From Micrococcales bacterium (GTDB lineage: Bacteria > Actinomycetota > Actinomycetes > Actinomycetales > Dermatophilaceae), in the NCBI GenBank assembly GCA_021287075.1, contig JAJTBD010000002.1:1-64000 (forward strand): a stretch of 64,000 nucleotides of DNA. The letters run 5' to 3'. Positions 17,666 through 26,378 of this stretch are shown piece by piece. Below the pieces are notes generated by a model that did no database searches, was not told the origin of the DNA, and was given only the letters and a program-made list of their open reading frames with translations. Position numbers and translations under genes: made by a program. Numbering within the stretch: position 1 is the stretch's first letter; every line of letters begins with the position of its first letter.

Positions 17666-18781
17666 GTGACGAACGAGGCCATCACCTATGCCAGCGCCGG
17701 AGTCGACGTCGAGGCCGGTGACAAGGCCGTCGAGCTGATGAAGGCCTCGGTCAAGGCCGCCCAGCGCCCCGAGGTCCTCGGCGGGCTCGGCGGCTTCGCG
17801 GGGATGTTCGACGCGAGCGCGCTCAGGGGCATGGACCGGCCCGTCCTGGCCGCCTCCACCGACGGCGTGGGCACCAAGGCCGCCATCGCCCAGGCGCTCG
17901 ACATCCACGACACGATCGGCTTCGACCTCGTCGGCATGGTCGTCGACGACATCGTCGTCTGCGGTGCCGAGCCGCTGTTCATGACTGACTACATCGCGAC
18001 CGGCAAGGTCGTGCCCGAGCGGATCGCCGCGATCGTCTCGGGCATCGCCGCCGCCTGCGCCCAGGCCCGCGTGGCCCTCGTCGGCGGCGAGACGGCCGAG
18101 CACCCGGGCCTGCTGGCCGAGGACGAGTACGACGTGGCCGGCGCCGCGACAGGTGTCGTGGAGTATGCCGATGTCCTCAGCCCCGAGCGCGTCCGCGCCG
18201 GCGATGTGGTGCTCGCGCTCGCCTCGAGCGGCATCCACTCCAACGGCTATTCGCTGGTGCGCAAGGTGATCTCGTCGGCGGGCTGGGAGCTCGACCGGGA
18301 GGTGCCCGAGTTCGGCCGCACCCTCGGCGAGGAGCTGCTCACCCCGACCCGGGTGTATGCCGCGGACCTCCTCGATCTGATCCGCACCGACGGCATCGAC
18401 ATCCACGCGCTCTCGCACGTCACCGGTGGGGGACTGGCCGCCAACCTCGCCCGGGTCCTGCCGGCGGACGCCTTCGCGCGCGTCGACCGCTCCACCTGGA
18501 CCCCGCCCGCGGTCTTCCAGACCGTCGGCGAGCTGGGTCGCGTGCCGCAGGCCGACCTCGAGCGCACCCTCAACATGGGTATCGGCTTCGTCGCGATGCT
18601 GCCCGCTGACCAGGCCGCCGCCGCGGTGGCCCAGCTGGCGACCGCTGGGATCGACGCCTGGCCGATGGGCGAGATCCACGACCTCGCCTCGGCCCCCGTG
18701 GCCGATGGGGTCGAAGTCGTCCAGGGCGCCAAGGGCGTCGACGGCGGGTCCGTCCAGGTCGTCGGCGACTACCGCTCCTGA
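17666..18781 (+). CDS. purM: Phosphoribosylformylglycinamidine cyclo-ligase (AIR synthetase)
   Basis: Purine biosynthesis step five. 371 residues. Motifs: ITYASAGVDVEAGDKAVELM, GGFAGMFD, ASTDGVGTK, DDIVVCGAEPLFMTDYIA, GGETAEHPG, GIHSNGYSLVRK and HVTGGGLAANLARVLP. All belong to the PurM/ThiL ATP-binding fold. GTG 17666 follows TAGAGT by 6 nt, a leaderless start. In other actinobacteria purF, purM, DUF3073 and bldC lie together; here a VOC gene, an isochorismatase and a permease separate purM from DUF3073. Confidence 0.97.
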   Translation: MTNEAITYASAGVDVEAGDKAVELMKASVKAAQRPEVLGGLGGFAGMFDASALRGMDRPVLAASTDGVGTKAAIAQALDIHDTIGFDLVGMVVDDIVVCGAEPLFMTDYIATGKVVPERIAAIVSGIAAACAQARVALVGGETAEHPGLLAEDEYDVAGAATGVVEYADVLSPERVRAGDVVLALASSGIHSNGYSLVRKVISSAGWELDREVPEFGRTLGEELLTPTRVYAADLLDLIRTDGIDIHALSHVTGGGLAANLARVLPADAFARVDRSTWTPPAVFQTVGELGRVPQADLERTLNMGIGFVAMLPADQAAAAVAQLATAGIDAWPMGEIHDLASAPVADGVEVVQGAKGVDGGSVQVVGDYRS

Positions 18782-18809
18782 CCCGGACCCCCCGGAGCGC
18801 CCCCACCCT

Positions 18810-18920
18810 CACCCATCACACCAATTGGTGAGTTCCGCCCCCGGGACGTTTAGCCCACGTGGGCACGATCGCCCGGGGCGCGCCCACCCATCACACCAAT
18901 TGGCGAGTTCCACGCCCGGG
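18810..18920. repeat. Palindromic intergenic repeat cluster (two A elements and one B element)
   Basis: Between convergent purM and the VOC gene. Element A (CACCCATCACACCAATTGG, then y-GAGTTCC) occurs at 18810-18845 and 18885-18911. The first copy contains a perfect 12-bp palindrome CACCAATTGGTG at 18819-18830. Element B (TTTAGCCCACGTGGGCACGA, then TCGCCC) contains the palindrome GCCCACGTGGGC at 18853-18864. The same elements recur inverted at 19590-19730 and in the array at 43576-43706. They probably act as terminators or dispersed repeats. Confidence 0.7.
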
Positions 18921-19517
18921 CTAGAGGTCGACCTCGCCGGTAGGTGTGCTCAACCGGGCGCGCAGGCCGGGCTGCCCCTCCTCGATGTCGAGGCCCTCGA
19001 GCTGGAGACCGCCGAGCTCGAGCCGGAGCGTGTCGGGGGCGGGCACCGTCACGACGAGCCGCTCCAGCCGCACGCCCTGGTCGCGCAGGGTGCGGGCCGG
19101 CGGCGGCGTGTGCCATTGGATGCGCGAGGGCATCGCTCCGTCGAGCGGGAGGGAGCCGTCGGGTGGGACAGTCAGGCTCCAGCGGTGGTGGTCACGGGTC
19201 AGCTCCACGGCGTGCTCGTGGCCCGACAGGTCCGGCACCCGCACCACCCAGTGCACCAGCGCCGGTGCCACGGCCACCCGCTCGCGCATCTGTGGGGTGT
19301 CGAGCCCGAACCAGCGGGTCCGGCTCGGCGCCGGTGCATCCGGGTCGACGGCGATGACCTCGAGATAGGAGTCGGGTCCCAGTGACAGCAGGGCGTTGTG
19401 GGTGCCAAAGAGGGAGTGCCTGCCACCGGGTTGGAGGGGCACCCCGAGGTGGCGCTCCACCGCGAGCACACCCTGCTCGAGGGAGCGGGCCACGATCACG
19501 AGGTGGTCCAGCCTCAT
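18921..19517 (-). CDS. VOC-superfamily (glyoxalase-like) protein
   Basis: 198 residues. The start [20 protein letters not shown], then [23 protein letters not shown] and [12 protein letters not shown] is the glyoxalase-like domain_3 pattern, with a metal-ligand His near the N-terminus (LDHLV) and a Glu in YLEVIA. The C-terminal half repeats the fold weakly. No substrate can be named. I chose ATG 19517 because homology begins at MRLDHLV. The gene is bracketed on both sides by the same palindromic repeats in opposite orientation. Confidence 0.75.
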   Translation of the reverse strand: MRLDHLVIVARSLEQGVLAVERHLGVPLQPGGRHSLFGTHNALLSLGPDSYLEVIAVDPDAPAPSRTRWFGLDTPQMRERVAVAPALVHWVVRVPDLSGHEHAVELTRDHHRWSLTVPPDGSLPLDGAMPSRIQWHTPPPARTLRDQGVRLERLVVTVPAPDTLRLELGGLQLEGLDIEEGQPGLRARLSTPTGEVDL

Positions 19518-19589
19518 GAGGCGAGTATGCCGCCGCCGCACCATCCGTGCGCGCTGGAGCGACGCCGCAGATCGTGGGCCGAGTGGAGG

Positions 19590-19730
19590 CGAGTGGGGCG
19601 ATCGTGCCCACGTGGGCCAAAGCGCCCAGGGCGGAACTCGCCAAGTGGCGTGACGGGGGCACCCGGGCGGGCGAAGGTGCCCACGTGGGCCAAAACGCCC
19701 CGGGGGCGGAACTCGCCAATTGGCTTAACT
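19590..19730. repeat. Inverted copy of the palindromic intergenic repeat cluster
   Basis: Two B elements in reverse orientation carry GCCCACGTGGGC at 19606-19617 and 19679-19690. Each is followed by a reversed A element: GGAACTCGCCAAGTGGCG near 19633-19650 and GGAACTCGCCAATTGGC at 19708-19724. The palindrome cores vary in matched fashion (CGCCAAGTGGCG, GCCAATTGGC, CACCAATTGGTG), as expected if hairpin formation matters. It lies between the VOC gene's 5' end and the isochorismatase gene's 3' end. Confidence 0.65.
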
Positions 19731-19799
19731 ACCAGGCGCCGGTTCAGGCACGCGACAGCGCGTCGACCGTGGCGTGGCGTGGCGTGGTCGCCTGTCTGG

Positions 19800-20390
19800 T
19801 CAGACGATCGTGATCTGGGGGGCGAAGAGGGCCATCGCGTCGATGGCCCGCTCGTGGTTCTCGGGGGTCGAGCCCGCGCAGCAGTCGCGCGCCACGCGGA
19901 TGGTGGCGCCCGCGTCGGTGGCCGGCAGCGCGGTCGCGATCACGCAGCAGTCGGTCGAGACTCCCGCGAGCATCAGCCGCGGCTGCTCGCCGACGATCTC
20001 CCTCAGCGCCGGCGTCCACTTGCCGAAGGTCGGCTCGGTGACGACCGCCCGGCCGACCCCTGCCAGCTCGGGCACGACGGCATACAGGGGGTCCTCGTCG
20101 GGGACGAGCGCAAAGGGCCAGTCCTCGTAGTAGGGGCCCCACGAGCCCCCCAGCCCGGGGTCGGCGACGAAGCGCGTGACCACGACCCTGTCCCGGTATG
20201 CCGCGGCGAGGCTCGCGATGCGCGGCGCGGTCTGCGCCCACATCGGTGAGCCCCACTGGGAGGTGGTGGGGTCGGCAAAGATCGCCTGTGGGTCGATGAC
20301 CACCAGCCACTCGCCCTCTGCGGGCTCGATGGGCTGTGCCCGGGCGATGGGCTGCTCGGGCTGGGTCTGCGGCTGGGTCTGCTCCGACAT
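19800..20390 (-). CDS. Isochorismatase-family cysteine hydrolase
   Basis: 196 residues. The isochorismatase-like fold is shown by LVVIDPQAIFAD (catalytic Asp), VVVTRFVADP, FGKWTP (Lys) and GVSTDCCVIATALPATDAGA with the nucleophile Cys, then RVARDCCAGSTPENHERAIDAM. Its TGATG start-stop overlap with the upstream NCS1 permease indicates translational coupling. That suggests hydrolysis of an amide or ureide derived from an imported nucleobase or hydantoin. The exact substrate is inference. The N-terminal 25 residues are Gln/Pro-rich and non-conserved. Confidence 0.85.
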   Translation of the reverse strand: MSEQTQPQTQPEQPIARAQPIEPAEGEWLVVIDPQAIFADPTTSQWGSPMWAQTAPRIASLAAAYRDRVVVTRFVADPGLGGSWGPYYEDWPFALVPDEDPLYAVVPELAGVGRAVVTEPTFGKWTPALREIVGEQPRLMLAGVSTDCCVIATALPATDAGATIRVARDCCAGSTPENHERAIDAMALFAPQITIV

Positions 20391-21949
20391 CACGAGTCCG
20401 AGGGCAGGCCGTTGGTGTGCTCGAGGTCGCGGGCGCCTCGCCCGGCGGAGGGGCGAGCGGCGGTGGCGCCGGCGAGGTCGCTGCCATAGGAGCCGAACTC
20501 CTGACGGGCGACCTTGCCTCGGCGCAGCAGCCACGAGCCGAGGAAGCCGATCAGGAGCGAGGCCAGCACGCCGAGATTGGCCCACGCCCAGGCGCCGTCA
20601 CGGCCGCCGAGTCCGAGCGGGCCGAGCAGATAGCCCTGCCAGTTGTTCCACGAGGCGGCGTCGGCGAAGGTGTTGATGACCAGACCCCAGCCGACCACCG
20701 AGCCGATGACGACCAGGGCGATCGAGACCCAGTCGAACGCGCCATAGCGGCCGCGCGCGTCGAAGAGGGCGTCCTCGTCATAGTCGCGCTTGCGCAGCAG
20801 GATGTCGCCCATCATCACGCCCGCCCAGGCCGCCAGCGGCACGCCGAGGGTGATCAGGAAGGACTGGAAGGGGCCGAGGAAGTCCTGGGCGAGGAAGACC
20901 ACCCAGAAGGTGCCGAGCGTGAGGATGACGCCGTCGATGAGCGCCGCCGCCGGACGCGGGATGCGCACGCCGAGCGAGAGCAGCGTCAGGCCGGAGGAGT
21001 AGATGCCGAGCACTGCGCCGGAGACCAGCGACAGAATGACCGCGACGAGGAAGGGCACGAGGAACCAGGTCGGCAGGAGGGTGGCGAGGGTGCCGATCGG
21101 GTCGGCCGAGATGCCGTCCATGAGCGTCGGGTCGGAGCCGGCCAGGCCCAGGCCATAGAGCACGAGGAGCACGGGGGCGATCGCACCGCCGAAGGTGTTC
21201 CAGAAGACGATCGCCGGGCCGGAGGCGTCGCGGTGCTGGTAGCGCGACCAGTCGGCGGCGATGTTGATCCAGCCGAGGCCGAAGCCGGTCATCACCATCG
21301 TGAGCGCGCCGATGACCGACTGGATGGAGCCCGGCTTCATGGCCAGCACGGCATTCCAGTCGATCTTGCCGAGCGTGAGGAGGATGAAGCCGATGGTGAC
21401 CAGGCCGGTGACCCAGGTCAGGATCGACTGCATCCGCATGATGATGTGATAGCCGGCGACGGAGGCGAGCACGATCATCGCCGCGACCACGATGGCGGCC
21501 GCGATCTTGATGCCGTTGCCCTCGCCCCAGCCGAGCTCCTTGAAGACGGTCGCGGTCGCCAGCACCGCCATGATCGCCAGGAAGGTCTCCCAGCCGATCG
21601 AGACCAGCCAGGAGATGACGCCGGGGAACTTCTGGCCCGTCACGCCGAAGGGCGCCCGGGAGAGGATCATCGTCGGCGCGGAGCCCCGCTTGCCGGCGAT
21701 CGCGATGATGCCGCACAGCAGGAACGACACCGTGATGCCGACGACGGCCACGAGGACGGCCTGCCAGAAGGAGATGCCGAAGCCGAGCACGAACGCGGCA
21801 TACGAGATGCCGAAGACGGAGACATTGGCCGCGAACCACGGCCAGAAGAGGTCGCTCGGCTTGGCCGTGCGCTCGGACTCGTCGATGATCTCGATGCCGG
21901 TCGTCTCGACACCGAGGCGGCGCACGTCGCCTGAGGAGGGGGTCGTCAT
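20390..21949 (-). CDS. NCS1-family purine/cytosine permease
   Basis: 519 residues with about 12 transmembrane helices, CodB/NCS1 type. Seen: GIEIIDESERTAKPSDLFWPW, then FAANVSVFGISYAAFVLG; AGKRGSAPTMILSRAPFG; GFGLGWINIAADWSRYQHRD; FPGVISWLVSIGWETF; and PLAAWAGVMMGDILL. Nucleobase, allantoin or hydantoin import are all possible. ATG 21949 follows TAGAGT by 6 nt (leaderless). It forms a two-gene unit with the downstream cysteine hydrolase. Confidence 0.9.
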   Translation of the reverse strand: MTTPSSGDVRRLGVETTGIEIIDESERTAKPSDLFWPWFAANVSVFGISYAAFVLGFGISFWQAVLVAVVGITVSFLLCGIIAIAGKRGSAPTMILSRAPFGVTGQKFPGVISWLVSIGWETFLAIMAVLATATVFKELGWGEGNGIKIAAAIVVAAMIVLASVAGYHIIMRMQSILTWVTGLVTIGFILLTLGKIDWNAVLAMKPGSIQSVIGALTMVMTGFGLGWINIAADWSRYQHRDASGPAIVFWNTFGGAIAPVLLVLYGLGLAGSDPTLMDGISADPIGTLATLLPTWFLVPFLVAVILSLVSGAVLGIYSSGLTLLSLGVRIPRPAAALIDGVILTLGTFWVVFLAQDFLGPFQSFLITLGVPLAAWAGVMMGDILLRKRDYDEDALFDARGRYGAFDWVSIALVVIGSVVGWGLVINTFADAASWNNWQGYLLGPLGLGGRDGAWAWANLGVLASLLIGFLGSWLLRRGKVARQEFGSYGSDLAGATAARPSAGRGARDLEHTNGLPSDS

Positions 21950-22074
21950 GCCCCGACTCTAGTCAGGAGGGGCGCCCCGCAGGCGGCACGGCACACACCT
22001 CGCACGGAGGTGGCAGCATCGGATGGCGGACTCACGTCCGCACGAGGTGTGTGCGTGGTGGTGTGGTCAGCGCG

Positions 22075-22272
22075 TCAACGCTGGCCCGACGCCCACTCGC
22101 CGTAGTCGTCTTCCTCTTCGTAGCCGTCGCGGGCGGAGGTGTCAGTCCGCTCCTGGCTCCGGGAGGATCCGTGTAGTTCTCGCTCAAGCGCGCTCAGGTC
22201 GGTCTCTGGGCTGTAGTACTTCAGCTCGCGAGCGACCTTCGTCTGCTTGGCCTTGGCCCGGCCGCGCCCCAT
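22075..22272 (-). CDS. DUF3073 protein
   Basis: 65 residues: MGRGRAKAKQTKVARELKYY, then SPETDLSALERELHG and an acidic end. This is the small, basic-then-acidic DUF3073 family found almost only in actinobacteria, usually between purM and bldC. Function is unknown. GAGGGG lies 9 nt before ATG 22272. Confidence 0.85.
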   Translation of the reverse strand: MGRGRAKAKQTKVARELKYYSPETDLSALERELHGSSRSQERTDTSARDGYEEEDDYGEWASGQR

Positions 22273-22599
22273 GGCGTGACCCCCTCGTGCGTCTGCCGGG
22301 ACGGCATCGCGGATGTCGCTCAGGCCTGCGGTTCTCAGGGCTGCTCGACCCCGCGGAGCGGTCCCGGGAATCGTGTGTTTGTCGTGGGCATAACGCTACA
22401 TGAGTCTGAGCGATTTCGTGTCACCGGCTCCGCAGTGCGGACGACCGGCCGCCCTGCCCGGCCGCCGGCGTGGGGTGTGACCCAGTAGACGCTGTGGAAG
22501 TCCGCCATCCCCTGTCCGCAAAGCCACCTTTCGTGGAAGATAAAGGTCAAAGGGGACATGGGCAGAGCGCCCTCTTCCCTTGGTCAGAAGGAGTGGCAG
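22273..22599. promoter_or_regulatory. Divergent regulatory region between DUF3073 and bldC
   Basis: 327 bases without a supported gene. It includes a GTGGAAG/CTTTCGTGGAAGATAAAGG stretch at about 22495-22550 with imperfect dyad symmetry, and the AGAAGGAG ribosome-binding site of bldC just before 22600. I could not identify a confident -35/-10 pair. It presumably contains the bldC promoter and leader. Confidence 0.4.
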
Positions 22600-22794
22600 A
22601 TGACCGCACAGCAGCTGGACCAGGAAAAACTGCTCACGCCTGCCGAGGTTGCCGCTCTCTTCAGGGTCGACCCCAAGACGGTCACCCGCTGGGCAAAGGC
22701 CGGCAAGATCTCCGCGATCCGCACCCTGGGCGGCCACCGCCGCTACCGCGAGTCCGAGGTGCAGGCCCTGCTCGACGGGCATCCGCGCGACTGA
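22600..22794 (+). CDS. bldC: BldC-family MerR-like DNA-binding protein
   Basis: 64 residues: a single winged-helix MerR DNA-binding domain (LLTPAEVAALFRVDPKTVTR, WAKAGKISAIRTLGGHRRYR, ESEVQALL) without an effector domain, exactly BldC size. In Streptomyces BldC binds head-to-tail on direct repeats and controls the timing of development. Here it probably acts as a global regulator. The ATG at 22600 has AGAAGGAG. It keeps the purM-DUF3073-bldC order seen elsewhere. Confidence 0.93.
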   Translation: MTAQQLDQEKLLTPAEVAALFRVDPKTVTRWAKAGKISAIRTLGGHRRYRESEVQALLDGHPRD

Positions 22795-22806
22795 CAGAGT
22801 GGGGCC

Positions 22807-23325
22807 ATGGACCGCCCCGCAGCCCTGTTGACCGACGCCTTCGAGCGTGTCCGTGACCTCGTGCGCGAGGTGCTCGACGGCGCCGACAGCGCGCTCGTGC
22901 ACGCGCGGGTCGACGCCGACGCCAACTCGATCGCCTGGCTGGTCTGGCATCTCGCCCGTGTCGAGGACGACCACCTCGCCGGGGTCGCCGGCCGCGAGCA
23001 GGTGTGGACCGAGGCCGGTTTCGCCGACCGCTTCGGCCTGCCCTTCGGTGTCGAGGAGATCGGATATGGCCAGTCCTCCGACGAGGTCGCCCAGGTGCGC
23101 GTCGACGACCCGCGCCTGCTGGTCGACTACTACGACGCCGTGCACGAGCGCACCCGCGAGATCCTCGCCGGTCTGACCGATGCCGACTACGACCGCGTCG
23201 TCGACGAGCACTGGGACCCGCCGGTGACGGCAGCGGTGCGCCTGGTCTCGGTGGTCGGCGATGTGACCCAGCACGTCGGGCAGGCCGCCTTCGTGCGCGG
23301 CATGCTCGAGCGCGCCACCTCCTGA
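22807..23325 (+). CDS. DinB-family (mycothiol transferase-like) protein
   Basis: 172 residues of the DinB/DUF664 four-helix fold. His ligands are present in IAWLVWHLARVEDDHLA, in EHWDPP and in VGDVTQHVGQAAFVRG, spaced as in metal-dependent thiol transferases. In actinobacteria these commonly use mycothiol. Substrate unknown. ATG 22807 lies 6 nt after CAGAGT (leaderless type) and 12 bases after bldC. Confidence 0.8.
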   Translation: MDRPAALLTDAFERVRDLVREVLDGADSALVHARVDADANSIAWLVWHLARVEDDHLAGVAGREQVWTEAGFADRFGLPFGVEEIGYGQSSDEVAQVRVDDPRLLVDYYDAVHERTREILAGLTDADYDRVVDEHWDPPVTAAVRLVSVVGDVTQHVGQAAFVRGMLERATS

Positions 23326-23332
23326 GCCGTCC

Positions 23333-24535
23333 ATGACCAGCGGGTATGCCGCGTCAGCGGCCACCGGGAGCCTCGCCTCCGGCGTCGGCTGGGACGCCGA
23401 CCCGCGTGTGCCGGCCTGGCCAGGGCTGGCGCCGCTGCGGGGTGAGACCCGGGCCGATGTCTGTGTGGTCGGGCTGGGCGGCAGTGGTCTGGCCGCCCTC
23501 GACGAGCTGGCCGCCCGCGGCGGCCTGGACGTGGTCGGGCTCGACGCCGGACGCGTCGCGGCGGGCGCGGCCGGCCGCAACGGCGGCATCCTCAGCTGCG
23601 GCGGCGCGATGTCGCTGAGCGACCCGTCCGTGCCCGTCGAGTCGGTCCTCGCACTCCACCGCGAGACCGCGCGGGAGCTGGGGCGCCTGGCCGATGCGCT
23701 CGGGCCGGACGTCGTGCAGCCCACCGGCACGGTGGTGCTGGCAGGGCTGCCGGGACCGGACCGCGACGAGCGGGAGGCGCTCGAGCGCGAGCGGGCGACC
23801 GCCGACCTGGCCCGCGACCGGGCGGTGCGGGAGGCGCTCGGGCTGCCGGTGGAGGACTACGACGGTCCGCTCGGACACGGCATACGCCTGCCCGACAACG
23901 CCGTGATGAACCCGGTGCGGCGCGCGCTCGGCCTCGCCAAGAGGGCGGCCGGCGACGCGCGACTCCACGAGCACACACCGGTGACCGCGATCCGGCCCGG
24001 CGTCGTCGAGACCGAGGGTGGGCGGGTGCTGGCCGACCGGGTGATCGTCGCCGTCGACGGGCGGCTCGACCTGCTGCTGCCGCGGCTGTCCGGTCTCGTG
24101 CGGACCGTGCGGCTCCAGATGCTGGCCACCGAGCCGGTCGAGCCGCTGTTCAGCGGTGCCTTCAGCGCCCGTGACCACTTCGACTATGGGCAGCAGGACC
24201 GCGAGGGGCGCCTGCTCGTCGGCGGGGGCCGCGACCGGTTCGCGGCCGAGTCCGAGACCGCCGAGGCGGTCCCGACCGAGACGGTGCAGGGCTGGATCGA
24301 GCAGGTTGTCGAGCGGGTCGCCGGGCGCCCGGTGCCGGTCACCCACCGCTGGGCGGCCTCGGTGGGCTTCACCGACGATGGCCGGGCGCTGTGCATCGAG
24401 GCCGACGAGGGCGTCGTGGCCTGTGGTGGCTACTCCGGCTCGGGCAATCTCGTCGGCCCCGTCGCGGCCCGGGCGGCCGTGCGGCTTGCCCTCGACGGCA
24501 CCCCGCCGCCTGACTACCTGCGCTCGACCCGCTGA
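23333..24535 (+). CDS. FAD-dependent D-amino-acid-oxidase-type (DAO) oxidoreductase
   Basis: 400 residues. The FAD-binding DAO domain appears as VCVVGLGGSGLAALDELAAR, AAGAAGRNGGILSCGGAMSL, NPVRRALGLAKRA and the closing VVACGGYSGSGNLVGPVAARAA. It resembles glycine/sarcosine oxidase or PuuB-like amine oxidases. Substrate not determined. The start is probably ATG 23333, 7 bases after the DinB gene stop, which suggests an operon. A GTATGCCGC word lies in its first codons. Confidence 0.8.
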   Translation: MTSGYAASAATGSLASGVGWDADPRVPAWPGLAPLRGETRADVCVVGLGGSGLAALDELAARGGLDVVGLDAGRVAAGAAGRNGGILSCGGAMSLSDPSVPVESVLALHRETARELGRLADALGPDVVQPTGTVVLAGLPGPDRDEREALERERATADLARDRAVREALGLPVEDYDGPLGHGIRLPDNAVMNPVRRALGLAKRAAGDARLHEHTPVTAIRPGVVETEGGRVLADRVIVAVDGRLDLLLPRLSGLVRTVRLQMLATEPVEPLFSGAFSARDHFDYGQQDREGRLLVGGGRDRFAAESETAEAVPTETVQGWIEQVVERVAGRPVPVTHRWAASVGFTDDGRALCIEADEGVVACGGYSGSGNLVGPVAARAAVRLALDGTPPPDYLRSTR

Positions 24536-24555
24536 CTCCCGGGGCGGGGCCAGCG

Positions 24556-25041
24556 TCAGAAGTCGAGCCACATCTGGGCGAAGCGGTCGTCGCCCGGCTT
24601 GGGCTGGGCGACGTGGAAGCCCAGCCGCTCCCATGCCCCGACGGCCATGGGCGTCGAGTGCAGTTTGACCTTGGTGCAGCCGCGCTCGCGGCACCAGCCG
24701 AGCACGTCCTCGGCCAGGGCCCGCGCCACCCCCCGCCCGCGCACCGCCGGCTCGACGAACATGTCGGCCAGCTCGCCGTGCACGCCCGGCCAGGTCGGGC
24801 CGGGGATGTTGAGGTGCAGTTGGGCGGAGACGCAGCCGACCGGCATACCGTCGATCTCGGCGACGACGAAGCGGATCGTGTCGCGGCCGAGCATGTCGAG
24901 CAGCGCGGCGCTCGCGCGGCCGTGCCAGTCGGCATAGGTGAGGGGGTCGGGCGCCCCGAAGGAGACCAGCAGCTGGCGCTTCAGGCCGAGGATCGTCTCG
25001 ACGTCGGCAGGTCCGGCCTGCCGCACGTGCACGGCCGTCAT
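24556..25041 (-). CDS. GNAT-family N-acetyltransferase
   Basis: 161 residues. The acetyl-CoA loop lies in LADMFVEPAVRGRGVARALA with the R/QxxGxG/A pattern. The C-terminal LHSTPMAVGAWERLGFHV is typical GNAT. Substrate unknown. ATG 25041 is one base downstream of the ilvA stop, so it is the second gene of an operon with threonine dehydratase. Confidence 0.85.
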   Translation of the reverse strand: MTAVHVRQAGPADVETILGLKRQLLVSFGAPDPLTYADWHGRASAALLDMLGRDTIRFVVAEIDGMPVGCVSAQLHLNIPGPTWPGVHGELADMFVEPAVRGRGVARALAEDVLGWCRERGCTKVKLHSTPMAVGAWERLGFHVAQPKPGDDRFAQMWLDF

Positions 25042-25042
25042 C

Positions 25043-26293
25043 TCAGACCATGAACCGGTAGAACGGGCTGCTCGCGTCGATCTCCTCGACCTCGATCCCG
25101 CTGGCCTCCATGCGGTTTCGCAGCGCGGCCAGCTCGCCGGGGTCGCCCAGCTCGATGCCGACCAGGGCCGGCCCGGTCTCACGGTTGCTGCGCTTGATGT
25201 ATTCGAAGAGCGTGATGTCGTCGTCGGGCCCGAGCACCTCGTCGAGGAAGCGCCGCAGGGCCCCGGGCTCCTGGGGGAAGTTGACGAGGAAGTAGTGCTT
25301 GCGGCCCTGATAGACCAGCGACCGCTCGACGATCTCGGCATAGCGGGAGACATCGTTGTTGCCGCCGGACAGGATCGCGACGACCGTCTGGCCGGACTCG
25401 GGGGTGAGGGCGTGGCCGAGCGCGGCGCTCGCCATGGCGCCCGCGGGCTCGGCGATGATCCCGTCGGTCTGATAGAGGTCGAGCATCTCCGAGCAGATCC
25501 GCCCCTCGGGGACGGTCACCGTCTCCACGCCGTATGCCGCGGCGGCGGCATAGGTGCGCTCGCCGGCCCGGCGCACGGCGGCGCCGTCGACGAAGGTGTC
25601 GATGTGCTCGAGCGTCACCGGGCCACCGGCGGCGATCGCGGCGCCGAGGCAGGCCGCGCCCTCGGGCTCGACGGCGACGATCCTGGTGTCGGGGCAGTGC
25701 TCGGCGGCCCACGCCAGGCATCCGGCGACCATGCCGCCGCCGCCGACCGGGACGAGCAGCACGTCCGGGGGAGCGCCGAGCTGGTCGACGATCTCGGGCA
25801 GGACGGTGCCCTGGCCGGCCATCGTGCGCGGGTCGTCGAAGGCGGGCACGAGCGTGGCGCCGGTCTCCACGGCATACCTCGTGGCCTGTGCGGAGGCCTC
25901 GTCATAGGTGTTGCCGGTCATGACCAGCTCGATGCTCTCGCCGCCGAGGGCGATCATGCGGTCGCGCTTCTGTCGCGGGGTGGTCGTTGGCACGATGATC
26001 CGGCCGCGGATGCCGAGGGCCGCGCACGCATAGGCCACGCCCTGTCCGTGGTTGCCGGCCGATGCGCAGACGACGCCGGCCTCGCGCTCGGCCTCGCTGA
26101 GCTGGCTGATCAGGTTGTAGGCGCCGCGCAGCTTGTAGGAGCGGACGGGCTGGAGGTCCTCGCGCTTGAGCAGCACCCGGGCGCCGAAGCGGTCGCTGAG
26201 GCGACGGCTCGGCTCGAGCGGGGTGCGGGCGACCAGCCCGGTGAGGCGGTCGGCGGCGGCGTCGATGTCTGCTGCGGTGACGGGGGCGGGCAC
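25043..26293 (-). CDS. ilvA: Threonine ammonia-lyase (threonine dehydratase)
   Basis: 416 residues. Converts threonine to 2-oxobutanoate (PLP). Seen: RTPLEPSRRLSDRFGARVLL, KREDLQPVRSYKLRGAYN with the PLP-Lys, ASAGNHGQGVAYA, the PVGGGGMVAG phosphate loop and SGGNNDVSRYAEI. The last 90 residues are an ACT-like regulatory domain (HYFLVNFPQEPGALRRFLDE). This is the short-tail type common in actinobacteria, which can be biosynthetic (isoleucine) or catabolic. The GTG start at 26293 has no clear Shine-Dalgarno. Confidence 0.92.
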   Translation of the reverse strand: MPAPVTAADIDAAADRLTGLVARTPLEPSRRLSDRFGARVLLKREDLQPVRSYKLRGAYNLISQLSEAEREAGVVCASAGNHGQGVAYACAALGIRGRIIVPTTTPRQKRDRMIALGGESIELVMTGNTYDEASAQATRYAVETGATLVPAFDDPRTMAGQGTVLPEIVDQLGAPPDVLLVPVGGGGMVAGCLAWAAEHCPDTRIVAVEPEGAACLGAAIAAGGPVTLEHIDTFVDGAAVRRAGERTYAAAAAYGVETVTVPEGRICSEMLDLYQTDGIIAEPAGAMASAALGHALTPESGQTVVAILSGGNNDVSRYAEIVERSLVYQGRKHYFLVNFPQEPGALRRFLDEVLGPDDDITLFEYIKRSNRETGPALVGIELGDPGELAALRNRMEASGIEVEEIDASSPFYRFMV

Positions 26294-26312
26294 GTCCTTT
26301 AGTGTCCGACAC

Positions 26313-26364
26313 GAGCGAGGGGGCGTATGCCGCGGGTCCAGCCCGCGGATACGCCCCCTCGCTC
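26313..26364 (-). terminator. Hairpin carrying the GTATGCCGC word, between trxA and ilvA
   Basis: Arms GAGCGAGGGGGCGTATGCCG(CGGG) and (CCCG)CGGATACGCCCCCTCGCTC form a stem of more than 20 bp with a one-base bulge. The left arm holds a full GTATGCCGC word and the right arm a degenerate copy. It follows trxA and lies before ilvA, both on the minus strand, so it probably terminates trxA. Confidence 0.7.
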
Positions 26365-26378
26365 GGTGGCTGGGTGGC

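Noticed and set aside
22273..22599. Riboswitch in the bldC leader
   Set aside because: No known aptamer core could be recognised. Only short imperfect dyads are seen.
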